A stretch of 40,124 nucleotides of DNA from a virus. The translations under genes and the position numbers were made by a program. Below the pieces are notes generated by a model. That model searched no databases. It was not told where the DNA came from and was given only the letters and a program-made list of their open reading frames with translations. The stretch lies in IMG/VR virus record IMGVR_UViG_3300025769_000286, positions 1-40,124 of that record. One strand, 5' to 3'. Shown in pieces: positions 35,697-40,124 of this stretch (the first letter of the stretch is position 1; every line of letters starts with the position of its first letter).

Positions 35697-35998
35697 CTCT
35701 GTTTGCTGATTTCATATAATCTTTCATCAATTTTGTTGAGTTGTTCTTTAATTTCTTCTACTGATTTTTCTAGCCCTAAAACTTTTTCGTTTGTGTTAGA
35801 TATTTCAGATCTAACCAGCTCGTCTTTATACGACCATTCAATTTTAGAGACTTCAGGTTCTGGCTTTTCCATAGCAAGAGCTATGTCTGATTTTAATACA
35901 AAATACATACTTGTAAGTGAAACAACGCCGCCAACAATAAGACCTATAGTTTTTAAGTCTAATGTTACGTTTGTGTCTTCACTTATTTTCTGTGCCAT
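35693..35998 (-). CDS. Small membrane-anchored coiled-coil protein
   Basis: This 101-aa protein has one hydrophobic helix (LKTIGLIVGGVVSLTSMYFV, about residues 15-36). A charged coiled coil follows (NEKVLGLEKSVEEIKEQLNK, about 66-95). Placement in the lysis cassette and a single N-terminal anchor with a coiled coil resemble inner-membrane spanin-type or accessory holin proteins. It could equally be a scaffold for the envelope proteins encoded next. It overlaps the thioredoxin-like gene start as ATGA. Confidence 0.6.
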   Translation of the reverse strand: MAQKISEDTNVTLDLKTIGLIVGGVVSLTSMYFVLKSDIALAMEKPEPEVSKIEWSYKDELVRSEISNTNEKVLGLEKSVEEIKEQLNKIDERLYEISKQR

Positions 35999-35999
35999 T

Positions 36000-36413
36000 T
36001 TATTTCTTTTTACTAGCTGTTACTTTGCTTTCACCTTTAGTAACCGTAACATCTGTGTCTGTTACGTCTACCTGCATAGGATCATCTTCTTTGTCGGAAA
36101 GTTCTTTGATCAAGCTTTTAATTATTTCTAATTCTGGCTTTTCTTCTTTTTCTTTAGCACCGACAATGTGTTGTAATATACCTATCATTGCCATTGCAGC
36201 AGTAGATACTAAACCAATTACAGCTGTTAAAGCACCGCCTTCTAAAAACTGAGAGCTAACCACTCCTATTACAACCAGTATGGTTATGTAATTAATTGCG
36301 TGCTTTCCTAGGTGTTTAGATGCAATTTCTTTAGCTGTACTTTTTGCATTGATTTTATCAATCTCAATTTGAGCTAAAATTTCTTCAGTTGATTTGTCTT
36401 TATAGAACTTCAT
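36000..36413 (-). CDS. Small two-helix membrane protein, possible holin
   Basis: This 137-aa protein has a charged N-terminal part (residues 1-38), then two membrane helices (NYITILVVIGVVSSQFLEGG and LTAVIGLVSTAAMAMIGILQ, about 41-80). A charged C-terminal tail follows with a repetitive VDVTDTDVTVTKGESKVTAS stretch. Two helices plus a charged tail fit a small holin, and the Holin_3TM gene further down may make this a second holin or a regulator of it. It is the first ordinary-sized gene after a promoter element at 36499. Confidence 0.6.
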   Translation of the reverse strand: MKFYKDKSTEEILAQIEIDKINAKSTAKEIASKHLGKHAINYITILVVIGVVSSQFLEGGALTAVIGLVSTAAMAMIGILQHIVGAKEKEEKPELEIIKSLIKELSDKEDDPMQVDVTDTDVTVTKGESKVTASKKK

Positions 36414-36424
36414 GGATCTATATT

Positions 36425-36493
36425 TTATTTGTTTTCTACGTAATTATACTCCACTTCTAAATCGTGGTACCAAGTTGTTGTTGTGTGCTTCAT
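36425..36493 (-). CDS. Possible 22-aa micro-ORF (leader peptide or remnant)
   Basis: An ATG at 36493 opens a 22-codon frame (MKHTTTTWYHDLEVEYNYVE, ending in NK) that stops at 36425, 11 bases before the holin-like gene. The ATG lies 5-6 bases after the end of a TAnnTTTG element, so the transcript could start at or just before it, making it leaderless. The TTWYHDLEVEYNY pattern looks like the beginning of a small beta-rich phage protein, so it might be a truncated gene instead. Evidence that it is translated is weak. Confidence 0.4.
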   Translation of the reverse strand: MKHTTTTWYHDLEVEYNYVENK

Positions 36494-36498
36494 AGATA

Positions 36499-36506
36499 CA
36501 AAGATA
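36499..36506 (-). promoter_or_regulatory. Bacteroidota-type -7 promoter element TATCTTTG
   Basis: TATCTTTG on the coding strand fits TAnnTTTG and lies in the 127-base gap after the 1095-aa fibre gene. It heads the envelope/lysis cassette (two small membrane proteins, thioredoxin-like, beta-barrel, endolysin, holin). The surrounding GTATCTTTGTAT is shared with the element at 15146-15153. A -33 motif is not clear. Confidence 0.5.
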
Positions 36507-36540
36507 CTTTATATTTTTGACTTTTATTATTGTATTTTTA

Positions 36541-39500
36541 CTATACCGCAGTAGTTGATAAATTACCTGAGTTATCTACTGTAACTCTATATCTTGTTCC
36601 ATTTGGTGATTTTAAGATAAGACCATATCCTACTCCTGATGTTTCTATATCTCCAACAGCAACTGTTAATCTTGAAGTAGGACTAGTAGATCCAATACCT
36701 ACGTTACCAGCGGAATCAATACGCATTCTTTCGGTATTATTAGTATTTATAGTCAATGGATGGTTTGTTTCCGTACCTATAGTAGCATCCGAATCTCTAA
36801 CATAAGCAACAAGTTTAGCATTATTAGTTGTGTCTATTATTCCAAGAGTTGGAATAGATGATCCTGATATTTGTATACCATCATATGTATTGTTTGATAC
36901 AACTTCTAATTTCTTGCTAGGACTAGTAGTTCCGATACCTACGTTGCCTGAAGAATCAATGCGCATGGCTTCTGTATTGCTTCTGTTATGAAAAGTCATA
37001 GCTCTATCAACAGTAGTAGAAGTTGAAGCATGAATTTTAAATTCATAATCGCCACTTGTTTTTTTATCTATATATCCTGCTGACGCTGCATTGTTTTGAT
37101 TACCAAAATATACTGTACCATCAGAACCAATACGCATTCTTTCATTCCAAGAAATAGCATTACCAGATGTTCCTGAAGCAGCATTTTGGAATGTTATTAT
37201 ATCATTATTAAAAAACATTCTGCTTACAGCTTCAGAATTTTTATATAATTCTTGATTGGCAGTATTAAAATAAAATCCTGTACCTAACAATAAATCATTG
37301 GTATCATTTGCCCTTGTGGTTAAATTTGCTCCTCCTATTTGAAAGTTTCTCCAAGTGCCTGAAGAATTTTCTGGAACAACACCAAAGCCAAAGTTTCCAT
37401 TACTGTCTATACGCATTCTTTCTGTTTCTGCCGTACCAAATCGTAAAGCATCAGAGTTATGATTATAGCTAACAAAACCTTGATAATCTGTACTTGTATT
37501 TGTGTCGGTAAAATGAACTGCAGATGCATTGGTATTTCCTGCATAAATTGAAATTATTTCTGAGCCACCCCCATCTCCTACAGTTAATCTTTGTTGAGGA
37601 CTACTCGTTCCAATACCTACGTTGCCGTCTACATCTATTGTCAGCTTATTATTTGTAGCTAAATTAGTAGCGGATGATATTTTAAATTTATCAGCGTCAT
37701 TATTATCAATTCCTAATCTCCATCTCCTTACACTTGAAAGTAGAAAAGACAAAGCAGCATCCCCTGTTCCATCTTGTTCAATAGTAACTCCAGCTGTTGT
37801 GTCATCATCTGCGTTATTCTGATAAACATGTAATTTTGCAACAGGACTGCTAATACCTATACCAACATTACCACCATTAAAATAAGAATCCCCATATCCT
37901 CTTACAAAAACATTTGTCGTTCCTGATTCGTTATTTAATTTTAGTAAACCGCCATTTCCATTGTCATATCCTATTAACGTTTTTTGTGATCCATTATTTT
38001 TAAGTATACTAATTTTAGCATCATCACTACCTAGCTGTTTTAATTCTAGTAAATTACTCGGATTATTAGTCCCAATACCCACACTACCATTTCTATCTAT
38101 ACGCATAGCTTCGGACATATCACCACCATCTGCTTTTGTTTCAAAAGCTAATTCACCAGATGGATTTGCACCTACATGATCAGGATATATTGCTGTTATT
38201 CTAGCAGCGTCTAATAAATCCCCGGTTGAATTATTAGAAGAATTTGTTTGGAATGATATTCTGTTAAAATTGCCATCAGTTTGCTCATTGTTTTGTAAAA
38301 CTAAATCTCCTGTATTTTGTCCAGTAGTAGGACTAGAATATGTTGTTGTAGAATCTTTTCTAACAGTTAGAATTTGTGATGGCACAGTAGTTCCAATACC
38401 TACGTTTCCTTCATGTGTAAATCTAACTCTTTCAATTAAAGCTCCAGCAGCAGTGCCATTACCAAAATCAAAAGTAATATCTCCTGACGTGCTGCCAGCG
38501 ACAGAATCCATTACTCCAAATATGCCACCTATAGAGTATTGATTGTAACCTCCAAATTGAATTCCATACTTTTCACCTACAGTAGCACCTGTTCCATTTA
38601 TAAACAGTGCTGTATGTGTATCTGTTGCAACATTTGTTATTCTATTAGGTTGATTTGTATTTAGCGCGTCTCCTTTTATTGTTACTCTTGTTTCAGGAGT
38701 AGTAGTTCCAATACCCACCTTACCATCAGATTTAATTGTCATTTTTGTAATAGGCGAAGCAGATGTTGATACGTGAGTTGTTTGAAAAAACAAATCAGAT
38801 GATCCATTATCTAAAGCACTTCTAACAGCTTGTATTTTTGCATTATAAAGTGATGTAGTTGCAGAGACAGATGTACCAAAAATAATTTCACTTCCTCCAC
38901 CAGGGAGATTTAATCCATTATTAGATAAAAATATAAGTGGTTGAGGTGAGTTAGAAAAATTAGTAGTAATTTGCAACTTTGCTGTAGGACTAGTAGTTCC
39001 AATACCCACGTTACCATCAGAATTAATACGCATTCTTTCTGCTGTTGAGCCACCTGAAGGAGTGGTAAACACTAAAGAGTTATTTCCTGAAGTATCTTCT
39101 GATTCTGACCTTATAACACTTGAAGCACTCCCTCCACCTGAAGTTTTTGTAGTAAAAATCAACCCCACATCTGTCCCAACAGTAGTTCCGCTATTTTGTA
39201 ATCTTAAAGGATATGTTAGAGCGCCTGCATTTGTGTCTACTATATGTAGTTTTTTATCAGGACTACTTGTTCCAATACCAACATTACCAGCACTAGAAGA
39301 TGTTAAATATACATTAGCACCACCAGATCCAAGTTGTGAAACACCTGTTGCAATAAGTGTTCCGTCTACATGTAGTTTAGCAGATGGACTAGCAGTTCCG
39401 ATCCCTACATTACCATTGTCTTCTAATGTCATAACTGTAGTAGCACCACCATTAGTTCTAAATCTTAAACTTTGGTCATTATAATAAGGTGTAATTGACC

Positions 39501-39828
39501 AATCGTTATCTGTAGAAGGATTAGTGTTTATTAGGGTTATTTCTGATGTAAGGTTATTTGTACCAGATATTGTAACTCTACTACTAGGCGAAGTAGTTCC
39601 AATACCTAATCTCTTGTTGGTGTTATTCCAATAAAAATCATTATCTCCAGTTACTGTAGAAGTAGCACTAAAAAAAGTTACTTGACCTGCAGCTCCAGAT
39701 CCTGAAGGGTAGCTACCTAATAAATCCGCAGGAGTTATCTGTACGTTTTCTGTTCCGTCCCAGCCTACTAAATAGTTTACGTTTGCCTTATCTGTTTCAA
39801 CTACAAATTGTGAAAATTTTACTGCCAT
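36541..39828 (-). CDS. Tail fibre with VGIGT.SP repeats, 1095 aa
   Basis: The N-terminus (AVKFSQFVVETDKANVNYLV, GWDGTENVQITPADLLGSYP) is a phage fibre attachment type. The rest is made of units that begin GNVGIGTTSPxxKLxV or close variants. I count about eleven clear and two degenerate copies between residues about 75 and 1065, often preceded by ERMRIDSxGN. Between them are beta-rich segments. Such units occur in fibres that end in an S74 chaperone, yet here the C-terminus (GTRYRVTVDNSGNLSTTAV) shows no S74 motif. It probably forms a long trimeric fibre needing a chaperone supplied from elsewhere, or a domain lost by recombination. It starts 3 bases after the gene upstream. Confidence 0.85.
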   Translation of the reverse strand: MAVKFSQFVVETDKANVNYLVGWDGTENVQITPADLLGSYPSGSGAAGQVTFFSATSTVTGDNDFYWNNTNKRLGIGTTSPSSRVTISGTNNLTSEITLINTNPSTDNDWSITPYYNDQSLRFRTNGGATTVMTLEDNGNVGIGTASPSAKLHVDGTLIATGVSQLGSGGANVYLTSSSAGNVGIGTSSPDKKLHIVDTNAGALTYPLRLQNSGTTVGTDVGLIFTTKTSGGGSASSVIRSESEDTSGNNSLVFTTPSGGSTAERMRINSDGNVGIGTTSPTAKLQITTNFSNSPQPLIFLSNNGLNLPGGGSEIIFGTSVSATTSLYNAKIQAVRSALDNGSSDLFFQTTHVSTSASPITKMTIKSDGKVGIGTTTPETRVTIKGDALNTNQPNRITNVATDTHTALFINGTGATVGEKYGIQFGGYNQYSIGGIFGVMDSVAGSTSGDITFDFGNGTAAGALIERVRFTHEGNVGIGTTVPSQILTVRKDSTTTYSSPTTGQNTGDLVLQNNEQTDGNFNRISFQTNSSNNSTGDLLDAARITAIYPDHVGANPSGELAFETKADGGDMSEAMRIDRNGSVGIGTNNPSNLLELKQLGSDDAKISILKNNGSQKTLIGYDNGNGGLLKLNNESGTTNVFVRGYGDSYFNGGNVGIGISSPVAKLHVYQNNADDDTTAGVTIEQDGTGDAALSFLLSSVRRWRLGIDNNDADKFKISSATNLATNNKLTIDVDGNVGIGTSSPQQRLTVGDGGGSEIISIYAGNTNASAVHFTDTNTSTDYQGFVSYNHNSDALRFGTAETERMRIDSNGNFGFGVVPENSSGTWRNFQIGGANLTTRANDTNDLLLGTGFYFNTANQELYKNSEAVSRMFFNNDIITFQNAASGTSGNAISWNERMRIGSDGTVYFGNQNNAASAGYIDKKTSGDYEFKIHASTSTTVDRAMTFHNRSNTEAMRIDSSGNVGIGTTSPSKKLEVVSNNTYDGIQISGSSIPTLGIIDTTNNAKLVAYVRDSDATIGTETNHPLTINTNNTERMRIDSAGNVGIGSTSPTSRLTVAVGDIETSGVGYGLILKSPNGTRYRVTVDNSGNLSTTAV
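36660..39620 (-). repeat. Internal coding repeats of the 1095-aa fibre gene
   Basis: A DNA motif close to 'tagttccaatacctacgtt' (as written on the plus strand) followed by a variable stretch and, in most copies, 'atacgcattctttc' recurs about every 150-350 bases. Each copy encodes one ERMRIDS/GNVGIGT.SP unit. The spacing is irregular and the segments between differ, so this is an array of coding repeats that could recombine to change fibre length. Confidence 0.8.
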
Positions 39829-39831
39829 TTT

Positions 39832-40124
39832 TTAGTGTACTATTTTTAATAAATCTCCTGTTCTATAAACATCTCCTGTTGTTAATCCTCCTGCAATAGC
39901 TGCTGCATTATCTGCGTATTCTGATACGCCTGTAATTTTAATACCTGTGGTTGTAGTTTCAAGTTTCTTTACATTGTCATAGTATAGATTTACTGCGCCA
40001 TTTTCTACAGCAGTAATCATAACTTCAGTTATTGATGAATTATATACTTGTAGATGATTTGTTGATAAAACAAGTAAGCCTACACCTGTATCTGATATAA
40101 AACTATTACTGCCATTGTGATATA
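39832..40124 (-). CDS. Tail fibre / structural protein, C-terminal end (5' part outside window)
   Basis: The frame is open to the right edge, so the first visible residues are internal. It reads GSNSFISDTGVGLLVLSTNH, VYNSSITEVMITAVENGAVN and LYYDNVKKLETTTTGIKITG. It ends with AAIAGGLTTGDVYRTGDLLK and IVH. The S-I-xDTGxGxL, GAVxLYYDNxKKLETTxxG series is typical of fibre or structural proteins of marine phages. An internal Met near 40020 could pass for a start, but the homologous pattern continues upstream of it, so this is the end of a longer gene. The stop is 3 bases before the 1095-aa fibre gene start. Confidence 0.8.
   Translation of the reverse strand, partial: YHNGSNSFISDTGVGLLVLSTNHLQVYNSSITEVMITAVENGAVNLYYDNVKKLETTTTGIKITGVSEYADNAAAIAGGLTTGDVYRTGDLLKIVH

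Noticed and set aside
35625-36131. Plus-strand open frame of 168 aa opposite small membrane-protein genes
   Set aside because: Antisense shadow of minus-strand genes with signal peptide, membrane helix and coiled-coil features; its Ser/Leu/Phe-rich composition is typical of reverse-strand frames here.
36660-39620. Regularly recurring motif that might be taken for a CRISPR array
   Set aside because: Copies are in frame inside a fibre gene, vary in sequence and are 150-350 bases apart, unlike CRISPR repeats.
39832-40020. A complete 62-aa gene starting at the Met at 40020
   Set aside because: The same frame continues upstream without a stop to the window edge with a matching fibre-type sequence, so the Met is internal to a longer truncated gene.

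Overview
This window is most likely a section of a tailed double-stranded DNA phage (Caudoviricetes) infecting a Bacteroidota host, probably a marine or aquatic flavobacterium-like bacterium. The reasons are that all recognisable genes lie on the minus strand in one packed array, the DNA is AT-rich, starts have A/T-rich leaders with almost no Shine-Dalgarno sequences, and several gaps carry the Bacteroidota -7 promoter element (TAnnTTTG). The tail genes suggest a short-tailed (podovirus) particle: there are ring/nozzle proteins and large internal ejection-type proteins, but no tape measure, sheath or baseplate genes. The terminase, portal, ring and giant nozzle ('stabilization') proteins look related to crAss-like phages. 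That placement rests on remembered family resemblance, not a search.

Layout in the direction of transcription (right edge to left edge): (a) 40124-36541, the 3' end of a tail-fibre gene and a 1095-aa fibre built from repeated VGIGT.SP units. (b) 36493-32953, an envelope/lysis cassette: a 22-aa micro-ORF, two small membrane proteins, a secreted thioredoxin-like protein without CXXC, a predicted outer-membrane beta-barrel, a short membrane protein, an M15 peptidase endolysin and a 3TM-type holin. (c) 32953-31584, a cluster of very small, extremely basic proteins with an HExxH protein among them. (d) 31545-24966, three paralogous fibre genes (two ending in S74 intramolecular chaperone domains), two small proteins and a fourth fibre-like gene. 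(e) 24936-16021, head and packaging: a small conserved protein, a GroES-like protein, a possible small terminase, large terminase, portal, a PAP2-type phosphatase, scaffold and major capsid protein, closed by a hairpin terminator. (f) 15948-7545, connector, ring and nozzle genes including a 1651-aa protein. (g) 7505 to the left edge, three internal virion/ejection-type proteins; the last is a giant polyvalent protein that runs off the window after 1660 codons.

The genes fit one late programme: packaging and head assembly, a short tail with several alternative fibres, ejected internal proteins, and host lysis or envelope remodelling. Many neighbours overlap by TAATG or ATGA, suggesting translational coupling. 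The least explained parts are the phage-encoded outer-membrane barrel with its secreted thioredoxin-like neighbour, the basic-protein cluster, the soluble PAP2 phosphatase inside the capsid operon, and the giant polyvalent protein. No tRNA, integrase, insertion sequence, CRISPR array or replication gene was seen, and no stretch over 300 bases lacks a gene.
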